DNA from: a virus
Direction: 5' to 3' (one strand)
DNA: 41,307 bases
IMG/VR virus record: IMGVR_UViG_3300046328_000255
Coordinates: 1-41,307 of that record
Of this stretch, positions 33,041-40,431 are shown in pieces. The stretch's first letter is position 1. Each line of letters opens with the position of its first letter. The notes under the pieces are model-generated. The model saw only the letters and a program-made list of their open reading frames with translations, searched no databases and was not told the origin of the DNA. Position numbers and translations under genes: made by a program.

Positions 33041-33296
33041 ATCAGAAAACCCACTAGCGTTTCCGCACGTAGCCGAATTTATAGAAACTGGCATGAGCCT
33101 TAGAGATTATTTTGCAGGGCAATGTTTAGCTGGAATGTTAGCTAATCCAGAATTTGTAAAATCTGCAATTAAATCTAAGAAGTATTTAGAAAAAGAATAT
33201 GGCGAATCAATAGGTTTTGCGGCAAGTAATCAAGATTTGCACGCTGTGGCTTGTTATGGTTTTGCCGATGCAATGCTAAAAAAACGTGAGGAGTAA
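33030..33296 (+). CDS. Small conserved phage protein (G-M-x-L-R-D-x-F-A-x-x-L type)
   Basis: Protein of 88 residues overlapping its neighbour by 11 bases. The pattern ETGMSLRDYFAGQCLAGMLANP and the late CYGFADAMLKKREE are shared by many short early-phage proteins of unknown function. No catalytic motif. Confidence 0.75.
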   Translation: MKNKSENPLAFPHVAEFIETGMSLRDYFAGQCLAGMLANPEFVKSAIKSKKYLEKEYGESIGFAASNQDLHAVACYGFADAMLKKREE

Positions 33297-33297
33297 A

Positions 33298-33546
33298 ATG
33301 GAAAATAATATTACAGAATATTGGCAGCTTCAAGAACTGAAACCAGATGATAAACCTGAACAGTTTTATCTTGTGTGGACGCCATCAGGGCATAATCCAA
33401 CAAAGCAGCACTTAACGGAAGCGGAGGCTAAAACAGAAGCTTTACGGCTTTTGAGCAAAAATCCAAAACAAAAATATTATGTTATGTGTTGCGTTGGCGC
33501 AGCAGAGACAGAAATAAATCATAAATACAAAGATTTTACATTTTAG
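33298..33546 (+). CDS. Small hypothetical protein
   Basis: Protein of 82 residues from the ATG at 33298, with GAGGAG immediately upstream; an in-frame GTG at 33286 is less likely. WTPSGHNPTKQHLTEAEAKTEA followed by a beta strand ending YYVMCCVGAAE suggests a small alpha/beta fold. Function unknown. Confidence 0.7.
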   Translation: MENNITEYWQLQELKPDDKPEQFYLVWTPSGHNPTKQHLTEAEAKTEALRLLSKNPKQKYYVMCCVGAAETEINHKYKDFTF

Positions 33547-33555
33547 GCTTGCAAT

Positions 33556-33571
33556 CTTTGCAAATAGTAAA
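33556..33571 (+). promoter_or_regulatory. Copy 4 of the shared 16-base early motif
   Basis: CTTTGCAAATAGTAAA, 35 bases before the next ATG. TTGCAA (33549-33554) and TATAGT 17 bases after it make a near-consensus promoter overlapping the motif. This gap separates the recombination operon from a run of small genes. Confidence 0.55.
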
Positions 33572-33606
33572 TATAGTCAAATTCTAACCAACAAATAGGA
33601 TATTAT

Positions 33607-33756
33607 ATGACTGAATTTAGAATTAGAGATGCGAGCCAAAATAACAAAATTATTGGCTTTGTGAAATCAGAAACTCTTTTATTAGCTTTGCAGAAAACTG
33701 CATGGGCAACTGGACTAGACATTACTCAGCTATTTGCAGATCCGATAAAAGCATAA
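33607..33756 (+). CDS. Small hypothetical protein (49 residues)
   Basis: MTEFRIRDASQNNKIIGFVK...LFADPIKA; a clean ORF from ATG 33607 with TAGGA upstream. First gene after the fourth motif copy. It fills an otherwise empty stretch between larger genes. Function unknown. Confidence 0.6.
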   Translation: MTEFRIRDASQNNKIIGFVKSETLLLALQKTAWATGLDITQLFADPIKA

Positions 33757-33781
33757 ATTATTAAATAACCAACGGAGGCAC

Positions 33782-34129
33782 ATGAAAACATATTACAAAA
33801 ACCAATACGCAAAATTTATTATAAAGGCGTTAAAAAACAATAACGAGTCAAATTTAGATTTTTGCAAGGCAGCTAAATTGCCGCTGGCAACTTTCTACGA
33901 TGCAATCAGAAATCGTTCAAAACGGATTGAAAAAAGAACTTTAATCAAAATAGCGCAGGGTTTTGGATATTGGAATTTGAAAGAATTTGTAGAAGCTTTT
34001 GAGCAATTTGAGCGATACGGAATTATTGTAAAGCCAAAGATTGAGGAAGAATTTACTCCGCTTGAGGTAACTGGATTTTGCCTAACTGCTCTGGCAATTA
34101 TGATTGGTTTATATTTTGTAAGTTTATAG
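33782..34129 (+). CDS. HTH protein with a C-terminal membrane helix
   Basis: Protein of 115 residues with GGAGG upstream. Residues about 22-60 form a helix-turn-helix (DFCKAAKLPLATFYDAIRNRSKRIEKRTLIKIAQGFG). The last 20 residues (FCLTALAIMIGLYFVSL) are a transmembrane segment. A membrane-tethered DNA-binding protein is unusual; it may couple regulation to the envelope or position phage DNA. No known family. Confidence 0.75.
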   Translation: MKTYYKNQYAKFIIKALKNNNESNLDFCKAAKLPLATFYDAIRNRSKRIEKRTLIKIAQGFGYWNLKEFVEAFEQFERYGIIVKPKIEEEFTPLEVTGFCLTALAIMIGLYFVSL

Positions 34130-34136
34130 GGAGAAT

Positions 34137-34268
34137 ATGAGTAAAATTCACACAATACTAACAATGCCGTTTTTTATATGCGGATTTCTAATCTCATTTG
34201 TATTCACTTCGCTTATGGGTGGATTTCTAGCGTACTTAGATACAATAAAAGATAACAGCGAGGCTTAA
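34137..34268 (+). CDS. Very small membrane protein (43 residues)
   Basis: ATG at 34137 with GGGAG upstream; one transmembrane segment (about 10-32, MPFFICGFLISFVFTSLMGG). The stop touches the next start. The context of neatly packed small genes supports it. Confidence 0.6.
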   Translation: MSKIHTILTMPFFICGFLISFVFTSLMGGFLAYLDTIKDNSEA

Positions 34269-34448
34269 ATGACTAACCAAATGACAGAAGAAAGCTACGT
34301 AGAACAATGTAAAGAAGCTATTGAAACTGCTAAAATGCTTGGAAGTAAAAACCCAATATTTAATGTAGTTGCCGATATGTTGGAAAAAGATTTAGATTTA
34401 TCAGGTGCATTAAGAGCAATTAAACAAAACAAGGAAATCGAGAAATGA
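34269..34448 (+). CDS. Small helical protein (59 residues)
   Basis: ORF from ATG 34269, immediately after the preceding stop; MTEESYVEQCKEAIETAKML...LDLSGALRAIKQNKEIEK. Helical, acidic. Its stop overlaps the next start by ATGA. Function unknown. Confidence 0.62.
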   Translation: MTNQMTEESYVEQCKEAIETAKMLGSKNPIFNVVADMLEKDLDLSGALRAIKQNKEIEK

Positions 34449-34552
34449 TAACAAAAGATATTGAGAATAAGAAATTTGCTAGACGTGGCTTAAGTTTAGT
34501 TTTTGCTGCGCTCTGCTATTGGGGAACTGATAGCTTAGAACAGCGTTATTAA
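34445..34552 (+). CDS. Very small protein (35 residues)
   Basis: ATG at 34445 overlapping the preceding TGA; MITKDIENKKFARRGLSLVF...TDSLEQRY. Possibly one short membrane stretch (about 15-27). Its TAA overlaps the next ATG by one base. Plausible by coupling, otherwise unsupported. Confidence 0.5.
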   Translation: MITKDIENKKFARRGLSLVFAALCYWGTDSLEQRY

Positions 34553-34620
34553 TGGATTGCGGAAAGATAGCGCAAGCAGCGTTAGCACAACTAGCAGAAT
34601 ACAAAGCGGGGCGGGAATGA
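34552..34620 (+). CDS. Very small protein (22 residues)
   Basis: ATG 34552 to TGA 34620 (MDCGKIAQAALAQLAEYKAG). Overlaps on both sides (TAATG and ATGA) favour translation; it may chiefly serve to couple translation to the next gene. Confidence 0.42.
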   Translation: MDCGKIAQAALAQLAEYKAGRE

Positions 34621-34901
34621 GTGAATTTGAATCAGAAGGCGAAAAGCGCATTAAACAGCTTGAGAAAGAATATATCCACAAAGAAGTGAAAATAACTCGT
34701 GGGAAATTCAAAGGCAGGGAAGGTTATATTTCAAACCTTTGCGCTACATATCCTTTCACACCTCCATTTGTAAACGCTCATGTTGAAATTTATTATAAGA
34801 AAGATAAGAGCAAAGTTATTTTAGATTACGCTTACTCCCAACATTGGCATACATTAGACACTTTAGAATTAAAAACAAAGGAGCATCATAAACAAAGATA
34901 A
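34617..34901 (+). CDS. Small KOW-motif-like protein
   Basis: Protein of 94 residues from ATG 34617, with GGGGCGGGA upstream; the open frame extends further 5' but overlaps the previous small gene. Residues 20-40 (EVKITRGKFKGREGYISNL) match a KOW motif, as in NusG/Spt5 and some ribosomal proteins that contact RNA or polymerase. A role in transcription or translation control is possible. Confidence 0.68.
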   Translation: MSEFESEGEKRIKQLEKEYIHKEVKITRGKFKGREGYISNLCATYPFTPPFVNAHVEIYYKKDKSKVILDYAYSQHWHTLDTLELKTKEHHKQR

Positions 34902-35046
34902 TAGAATTTTAGCCGAGGTTATCGGCGAGGGCTTTATTACGATATTGAACGCTGTGCCTTATTACCAGCAATACAGCGAAGAAGAAAACGTGCAGCTCAA
35001 AGCAGATAAGAAAATACTAATTGATTTTGAGGGAATAGAGAAATGA
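34888..35046 (+). CDS. Small protein (52 residues) with a non-ATG start
   Basis: The frame reads NKDNRILAEVIGEGFITILNA... and ends in TGA at 35046, which overlaps the next ATG. AAGGAG (34878-34883) lies just upstream, but the codons in start position are ATC (34885) and ATA (34888); no ATG, GTG or TTG is in place. Either an AUA/AUC start is used or an ATG has been lost. The stretch is otherwise unexplained. Confidence 0.5.
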   Translation: MNKDNRILAEVIGEGFITILNAVPYYQQYSEEENVQLKADKKILIDFEGIEK

Positions 35047-35258
35047 CAGACGAGCTTGAACACAAATATACACAACCAATTTATGAGCGCATAATTTGCA
35101 ACAAAGCACCTGAGAATTTCAATCACGAAATCCTTCAAGAAATATACGTTGATGAGCGAAAAATACATACCAGCGATAAACGCCTCACAAAAGATGATGT
35201 GATAAAAATGGAAGCCTATAAGGACGAGGGCAAAATAATCGCTTCTTGGAATGGCTAA
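35043..35258 (+). CDS. Small hypothetical protein (71 residues)
   Basis: ATG overlaps the preceding TGA; MTDELEHKYTQPIYERIICN...IKMEAYKDEGKIIASWNG. GAGGGAATAG lies upstream. Charged and helical; no family recognised. Confidence 0.65.
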   Translation: MTDELEHKYTQPIYERIICNKAPENFNHEILQEIYVDERKIHTSDKRLTKDDVIKMEAYKDEGKIIASWNG

Positions 35259-35275
35259 ATAGTCATAATCACTAT

Positions 35276-35329
35276 TTGAGTATTGCTAAAAGCGTAGTTC
35301 TATGGCAGAATACACTCATTATGCATAAT
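35276..35329 (+). promoter_or_regulatory. Candidate promoter and operator before the HTH/terminase genes
   Basis: TTGCTA (35283-35288) is followed after 17 bases by CAGAAT (35306-35311). A perfect 12-base palindrome ATTATGCATAAT (35318-35329) covers the start codon of the HTH gene, as expected for an autoregulatory operator. This could be the late promoter driving the packaging and structural genes; that is inference. Confidence 0.4.
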
Positions 35330-35539
35330 AAAGTGCTAATTTACCTCTTAAAAAGACTTGGATTAAAGCAATCCGATTTGGCAAAAATGTGCCAAACACA
35401 ACGCAAAACTGTGAATTGCTGGGTTAAAGGACATACTCGCACTCCAGCTATAGTTCTGCTACACTTAAAACTGTTGCTTGATATTAAAACTTTCAGCGAT
35501 GACTTGATAAAATTCAAAGAGGTGAAAGATGCATCATAA
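35321..35539 (+). CDS. HTH regulator (Cro/CI-like) before the packaging genes
   Basis: Protein of 72 residues from ATG 35321; an upstream in-frame Met would run through the promoter gap. Residues 10-45 (KRLGLKQSDLAKMCQTQRKTVNCWVKGHTRTP) are a clear helix-turn-helix. It overlaps the small terminase by 11 bases. Candidate switch for late genes, with a palindrome at its own start. Confidence 0.72.
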   Translation: MHNKVLIYLLKRLGLKQSDLAKMCQTQRKTVNCWVKGHTRTPAIVLLHLKLLLDIKTFSDDLIKFKEVKDAS

Positions 35540-36062
35540 CGGCAACAAAGGAAAGCGGGGCAAAAATCCAAACGTGCCTATAAACCAAGTCATAGTAATT
35601 GATAACGACACAGGCGAGAAAGCCAAAACAAAAACATGGTGGACTCATAGACGTGTATTTGATGATGCACAGCAACTTGAAACGCTTGGACGTGAGTACA
35701 TAGAAGCTTGGGAAGCCGAGCGTAGACCTTTGACTATGATAGGCTTAATACTCTATCTTGGTGTAAACCGTTCAACTTTTGCTAAATATCTTAATGGTGA
35801 TTATGATGAAATTGACCCTAACTTCTCCAACACGTGTGCAACATTAAAAGGTTATATTGAGATGCAGAAATTTGAGAAAGCATTGAGGGGTGAATACGTT
35901 GCACAAGTAGCTATGTTTGATTTGAGATTTAATCATGGATATAAAGATGAAGCCGAAAAAGAAAAGCCAGTTAAAAGCCTCGCTGATATTGATGACTCAG
36001 ATTTGACCGCAGAGCAAGCGTTTTTAATTTGGAAAGAGGAGTTAAAGAAAATTGAAAAGTAA
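35529..36062 (+). CDS. Terminase small subunit
   Basis: Protein of 177 residues. PLTMIGLILYLGVNRSTFAKYLNG (about 58-81) is the N-terminal DNA-recognition helix-turn-helix of gp3-type small terminases, and EKALRGEYVAQVAMFDLRFNHGYKD (about 115-139) is the family's oligomerisation block. It recognises the packaging site and activates the large subunit encoded next, whose TTG start overlaps this gene's end. Confidence 0.88.
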   Translation: MHHNGNKGKRGKNPNVPINQVIVIDNDTGEKAKTKTWWTHRRVFDDAQQLETLGREYIEAWEAERRPLTMIGLILYLGVNRSTFAKYLNGDYDEIDPNFSNTCATLKGYIEMQKFEKALRGEYVAQVAMFDLRFNHGYKDEAEKEKPVKSLADIDDSDLTAEQAFLIWKEELKKIEK

Positions 36063-38715
36063 CCTTCCGCCTGATTATAAAGTTGAGAATTTGAGGCGGA
36101 TAAAATTATGCCGTTCAATTCGTGAAAATCCAAACTTTGCGAAAGCGTGCAAGAAATTCTATAGCGAAAATCCGATTGAATGGATTAATGATTTTTGCGT
36201 GACTTATAATCCAAGAGCAAAAAAGCCGCTGCCTAGATTAATGCCGTTTGTGCTATTCCCAAAACAAATTGATATGGTTTTATGGCTGCAAGATTGTATC
36301 CGTGATGGTGAGGGCGGGTTATGTGAAAAAACTCGTGATATGGGTGCAACGTGGTTATGCTGTGCTTTCTCTATCTGGTTATGGCTTTTTTATGATGGTG
36401 CAAGTATAGGCTGGGGAAGCCGCAAGGAAAGTTTAGTTGATAGGATTGGCGACCCTGACTCTATTTTTGAGAAAATGCGAATGATTTTGCGCTATTTGCC
36501 AGATTTTATGTTGCCGAATGGATTTGAGATTGCCAAGCACGCAACCTATATGAAAATCGTTAATCCAGTTACAGGTGCAACAATAACAGGCGAGTCAGGC
36601 GATAATATCGGGAGGGGTGGGCGTAGCCTTATGTATTTCAAAGATGAGGCATTGACATTAAACTCTAAAATCCTTACAGTAGAGGGCTGGAAGCTTATGG
36701 GGGATTTGAATATGAAAGATAAGGTTATAGGGTTGAATGGTAAAAGCCAAAATATCACAGGCATAAACGATGCGGGTGAATATGAGATATATCGGGTGGG
36801 TTTTAGTGATGGAACTTTTGTAGAGTGCAGTCCTAATCATTTGTGGACATTAAACAAAGTTTTGGGAAAAAAAGAGCAAGTCACTTTAAGAACAAACGAA
36901 TTAAGCGAAACTTACAAATACATCACACCTGAAAAAAAGATAATGTATAAATTCCGCTTGCCCCTTGCCGATGCAATAGAATTTCCAAAAGAAGAACTTC
37001 CTTTACACCCTTACGTGGTGGGTGCTTTAATTGGCGATGGTGGAGTTTCACAAGTACCACACAATAGTCCCAAATTCACAAGTATGGACGATGAAGTGAT
37101 TGATTATCTTGCTAAATGCTTACCTGATTATTGCGTTATGAAAAAAGCCGCAAGATATGATTATAGGTTGAATGATGTGCGTGGCAGAATGGGCTGGAAG
37201 CATAAAAGCCGCATTAGGCAAGCGATACTTGACATTGGGTTAGCTGGAAAGCGTGCATGGGAAAAGTTTATACCAGATATGTATAAATATTCCACAATAG
37301 AGGAAAGAATAGAGTTATTGCAGGGTTTAATGGATACCGATGGAAGTGCAGGAAAAAGTGGCGGCTCATGTGCATACTATACAAGTTCAGAAAAATTGGC
37401 TTTGGACGTAAGATTTTTGGCGGAGTCATTAGGCGGTTATGCCACTATGAAAATTAAAAAGGATAAAAGGGGTTACAGAGACCAATATGTTTTATTTATA
37501 ATTTTACCGACTCATATAAAGCCTTTTCGACTATCAAGAAAATTAGAATTGTACAAAAAAAGAAAGCAAAGCATAGAAAGGGCTGTGACCAGCGTGGAAA
37601 AAACAGGTAGAGTTGAGCCTGTGAGATGTATATCTGTAGACTCAAAAGAAAGTTTATATCTCACTAATAATTGCATACCTACGCATAATTGCGCTCATTA
37701 CGAAAGACCAGAATTAATTGAGGCGGCTTTATCTGATAATACAGATGTTCAGATAGATATTTCCAGCGTGAGGGGAACTAACAACGTATTTTATCGGAGG
37801 CGCATAGCTGGCGAGATGTGGCAAGCTGGCGAGGCAATGGAAGCAGGGCGCACAAAGGTTTTTATTATGGATTGGCGTGACCATCCGCTCAAAACGCAAG
37901 AATGGTATGATTTAAGGCGGAAAAAAGCGGAGGCGGAGGGGCTTTTGCATGTATTCGCTCAAGAGGTGGATAGGGATTATTCAGCTTCCGTTGATAGAAT
38001 TATTATTCCAGCGCAATGGGTTAAAGCTGCGATCGATGCTCATGAAAGGCTCAAAATATCTGATAGTGGTGATAAAATGCTGGCAATGGACGTTGCAGAC
38101 GAGGGCGGGGATAAAAACGCAGTTGGTATTCGTCATGGCGTTATTCTCAAATATGCGGAGGCATGGGGCGAGGGTGATACTGGATATTCCGCAAAACGAG
38201 CTATTGCGCTGGCGCAAGAATGGGGCGTACATGAGTTTTACTATGACTCAATCGGAGTTGGTGCGGGTGTAAAATCTGAAACTAACCGCTTGCGTGATGC
38301 TGGCGCACTTCCGCCCTCAATGCTTATCTTGCCTTGGAACGCAGCGCATAGCCCGCTAAATCCAGATGATAATGTGATACCAGATGACTTTTATAGCCCA
38401 ACAAATGCGGATTTTTTCTCAAATATCAAAGCGCAAGCGTGGTGGAATTTAAGAACTCGCTTTTATAAAACATGGCGCATGATTGAGCATGGCGATGCAT
38501 ATCCGCATGAGGATTTAATTAGCCTTGACTCCTCTATGGCTTGTATTCATGAATTGGTTATGGAGCTTTCACAGCCGACACAAAATTACAACGGCGCAGG
38601 AAAATTGGTGGTAGATAAAAAGCCTGATGGTGGTAAATCTCCGAATCTTGCAGATTGTGTTGCAATGGTTTATACTCCAGTTAGAGAAGTTTCAATCCTT
38701 GATGTTTTATATTAA
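36052..38715 (+). CDS. Terminase large subunit interrupted by an intein
   Basis: 887-residue precursor with a TTG start preceded by GGAG; it should splice to about 540 residues. The ATPase has a Walker-A-like KTRDMGATW (93-101) and Walker B LMYFKDE (193-199); the RNase H-like nuclease shows MLAMDVADEGG (D680), YDSIGVGAG and a late NLADCVAM. Residues 200-546 are an in-frame intein. Removing it joins FKDE to CAHYERP, restoring the DE-x-AH stretch of the family. The enzyme powers DNA packaging through the portal and cuts the concatemer. Packaging would be dead without splicing. Confidence 0.93.
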   Translation: MKSNLPPDYKVENLRRIKLCRSIRENPNFAKACKKFYSENPIEWINDFCVTYNPRAKKPLPRLMPFVLFPKQIDMVLWLQDCIRDGEGGLCEKTRDMGATWLCCAFSIWLWLFYDGASIGWGSRKESLVDRIGDPDSIFEKMRMILRYLPDFMLPNGFEIAKHATYMKIVNPVTGATITGESGDNIGRGGRSLMYFKDEALTLNSKILTVEGWKLMGDLNMKDKVIGLNGKSQNITGINDAGEYEIYRVGFSDGTFVECSPNHLWTLNKVLGKKEQVTLRTNELSETYKYITPEKKIMYKFRLPLADAIEFPKEELPLHPYVVGALIGDGGVSQVPHNSPKFTSMDDEVIDYLAKCLPDYCVMKKAARYDYRLNDVRGRMGWKHKSRIRQAILDIGLAGKRAWEKFIPDMYKYSTIEERIELLQGLMDTDGSAGKSGGSCAYYTSSEKLALDVRFLAESLGGYATMKIKKDKRGYRDQYVLFIILPTHIKPFRLSRKLELYKKRKQSIERAVTSVEKTGRVEPVRCISVDSKESLYLTNNCIPTHNCAHYERPELIEAALSDNTDVQIDISSVRGTNNVFYRRRIAGEMWQAGEAMEAGRTKVFIMDWRDHPLKTQEWYDLRRKKAEAEGLLHVFAQEVDRDYSASVDRIIIPAQWVKAAIDAHERLKISDSGDKMLAMDVADEGGDKNAVGIRHGVILKYAEAWGEGDTGYSAKRAIALAQEWGVHEFYYDSIGVGAGVKSETNRLRDAGALPPSMLILPWNAAHSPLNPDDNVIPDDFYSPTNADFFSNIKAQAWWNLRTRFYKTWRMIEHGDAYPHEDLISLDSSMACIHELVMELSQPTQNYNGAGKLVVDKKPDGGKSPNLADCVAMVYTPVREVSILDVLY
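36649..37689 (+). mobile_element. Intein with LAGLIDADG homing endonuclease inside the terminase
   Basis: 347 residues. Splice block A is ALTLNSKIL with Ala at position 1; block B is CSPNH (His263 of the precursor); the endonuclease has two LAGLIDADG helices, VGALIGDGG (323-331) and QGLMDTDG (424-431); the end is NCIPTHN followed by Cys as first residue of the C-extein. Ala in place of Cys1/Ser1 is known from KlbA-type inteins that begin splicing by direct attack from the +1 Cys. The domain inserts just after the Walker B acidic pair. Confidence 0.92.
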
Positions 38716-38717
38716 TT

Positions 38718-40085
38718 ATGAAAAAAGCCAAAACCACAACCGCTTTGACTGAGATTAACAATTCTATGGAGTCGGTTAATCAGCTTTTGAATTTGGGCGG
38801 GGCTTTCGCTCAACTATCCAAAAAAGATACGCTTTACCTGAATAATCGCTGGAATTTCATATCCAACGATAGGCAGCTTTTATCGCAGATTTATGTTGAG
38901 CATGGCATTGTACAAACGCTAATTGACCAGCCAGTAGAAGATGCTTTCAGAACTGGATTAGAAGTAAAATCAGGAGAACTTGATGCAGAGGATTTAGAGA
39001 AATTAGAAATCTATATTGAAAATAACAACGTGATAAAAACGCTCATGCAAGCTATGAAATGGGCAAGGCTTTATGGCGGCGGTGCGGTTATGGTGGTTAC
39101 AAACCAAGACCCTGCAAGCCCTTTTGAGATTGATAAAATCACGGAAAAAACCCGCATTGCTTATAAAGCGGTGGATATGTGGGAGCTATATACGACCACA
39201 TTTAGCACCGAGCAAGGCTATATTTTTGACGAAGGGCAAGAATATTATATGTATTATGGGCGCAGAGTTCATAAGAGCCGTGTTTATCGTGTTGAGGGGA
39301 AAGAAGCCCCTTCATTCTTGCGTCCACAGTTGCGAGGCTGGGGCATGAGCGTTGTAGAAAGGCTCGTGCGTTCACTCAATCAATATCTGAAAAATCAAGA
39401 TGTTATATTTGAATTACTTGATGAGGCAAAAGTTGATGTTTACAAGATGAAAGGCTTTAACACGTCATTAATGACCAGTCAAGGCAGCGCAGGTGTGGCA
39501 AGAAGGATACAAAATGCCAATATGGTGAAAAATTATAATAATGCGATTGTAATGGACACAGGCGATGAATACGAGCAAAAAACCATGACATTTACAGGAT
39601 TGGCAGAAATGCTAATTCAGATTAGGCAAGGCATTGCGGCTGATTTGCGTATGCCAGTTACAAAATTATTCGGAATTTCAAGCGCAGGATTTAGTTCAGG
39701 CGAAGATGAAATTGAGAATTACAATGCAATGGTGGAAAGCGAAATTCGCTCAAAATGCAAGGGTGTGATAGTTGATTTACTTGGTATTGCTTGCCAGAAA
39801 GAGTTTGGATTTATCCCCGATGATTTGCAGCTTGAGTTTGAGTCATTACGGATTATGTCATCAAAAGAAGAGGAAGAAGTTAAAACTTCACAATTCAATC
39901 GTGTAATGGCAGCATATACAGCAGGGCTTATTGAAGATGTGGACGCAAAGGCAGCGTTAAATCGTGACTCGTTGTTGCCAGTTGAGATTGACGAGGATAC
40001 ACCAGCGAATGAGCCGCTTGGTGCAGAATATAGCATTAAAAACCCGCCTAATTTTGAGGCAAAAACTAACCAAAAAGGAAAATAA
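38718..40085 (+). CDS. Portal protein, DUF1073 family
   Basis: Protein of 455 residues. NDRQLLSQIYVEHGIVQTLIDQPVEDAFRTG, AMKWARLYGGGAVMVV, then VYRVEGKEAP and ADLRMPVTKLFGISSAGFSSGEDEIENY are DUF1073 portal signatures. It forms the dodecameric DNA gate at the capsid vertex. It directly follows the terminase; the usual next gene (MuF) is displaced by the fibre block. Some databases name this family after Acb1; nothing here suggests that activity. Confidence 0.9.
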   Translation: MKKAKTTTALTEINNSMESVNQLLNLGGAFAQLSKKDTLYLNNRWNFISNDRQLLSQIYVEHGIVQTLIDQPVEDAFRTGLEVKSGELDAEDLEKLEIYIENNNVIKTLMQAMKWARLYGGGAVMVVTNQDPASPFEIDKITEKTRIAYKAVDMWELYTTTFSTEQGYIFDEGQEYYMYYGRRVHKSRVYRVEGKEAPSFLRPQLRGWGMSVVERLVRSLNQYLKNQDVIFELLDEAKVDVYKMKGFNTSLMTSQGSAGVARRIQNANMVKNYNNAIVMDTGDEYEQKTMTFTGLAEMLIQIRQGIAADLRMPVTKLFGISSAGFSSGEDEIENYNAMVESEIRSKCKGVIVDLLGIACQKEFGFIPDDLQLEFESLRIMSSKEEEEVKTSQFNRVMAAYTAGLIEDVDAKAALNRDSLLPVEIDEDTPANEPLGAEYSIKNPPNFEAKTNQKGK

Positions 40086-40086
40086 A

Positions 40087-40431
40087 ATGGGCGCACCAAA
40101 AGAACAAGTAGTAAACTTTATTGAAACGCAGACAAGCGAGGCTTTCACTTTAGGTAATTTCACAATTCAAACGATTGTAGTGCCTGCGAGCTTTGGAGCT
40201 ACATCATTGGCTTTGTATGGTTCAAGCACAGAAGGCGGAGTTTATACGCAAATATCTTTAGTAGATGCATCAATGACCGTGACTGATTTTGTTTTCACAA
40301 TAAATGCATCAACTTCAAAGCGATATTCTGTAACTGGTTCATTTCCTGCTGGTACTGAATGGCTGAAATTAGTAGCCGCTGGAGCAGTAGTTGTTGGAAA
40401 ATCAGTAATAGTTGAATCAAAGGAAGTGTAA
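40087..40431 (+). CDS. Small beta-rich structural protein
   Basis: Protein of 114 residues from ATG 40087, with AAAAGGAAAATAAA upstream; the open frame extends 5' into the portal gene but that part is a shadow. The sequence (FTLGNFTIQTIVVPASFGATSLALYGSS...YSVTGSFPAGTEWLKLVAA) is a beta sandwich. Its stop overlaps the start of the LamG gene. Probably a base or partner of the fibre; family not identified. Confidence 0.72.
   Translation: MGAPKEQVVNFIETQTSEAFTLGNFTIQTIVVPASFGATSLALYGSSTEGGVYTQISLVDASMTVTDFVFTINASTSKRYSVTGSFPAGTEWLKLVAAGAVVVGKSVIVESKEV

Noticed and set aside
38718-40085. Anti-CBASS enzyme, because the DUF1073 family name has been linked to Acb1
   Set aside because: Length, motifs and position after the terminase are those of a portal protein; no phosphodiesterase H-x-T pair typical of Acb1 is seen.
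39964-40086. N-terminal extension of the small beta protein into the portal gene
   Set aside because: The extension is a shadow of portal codons; a good ribosome binding site precedes ATG 40087.
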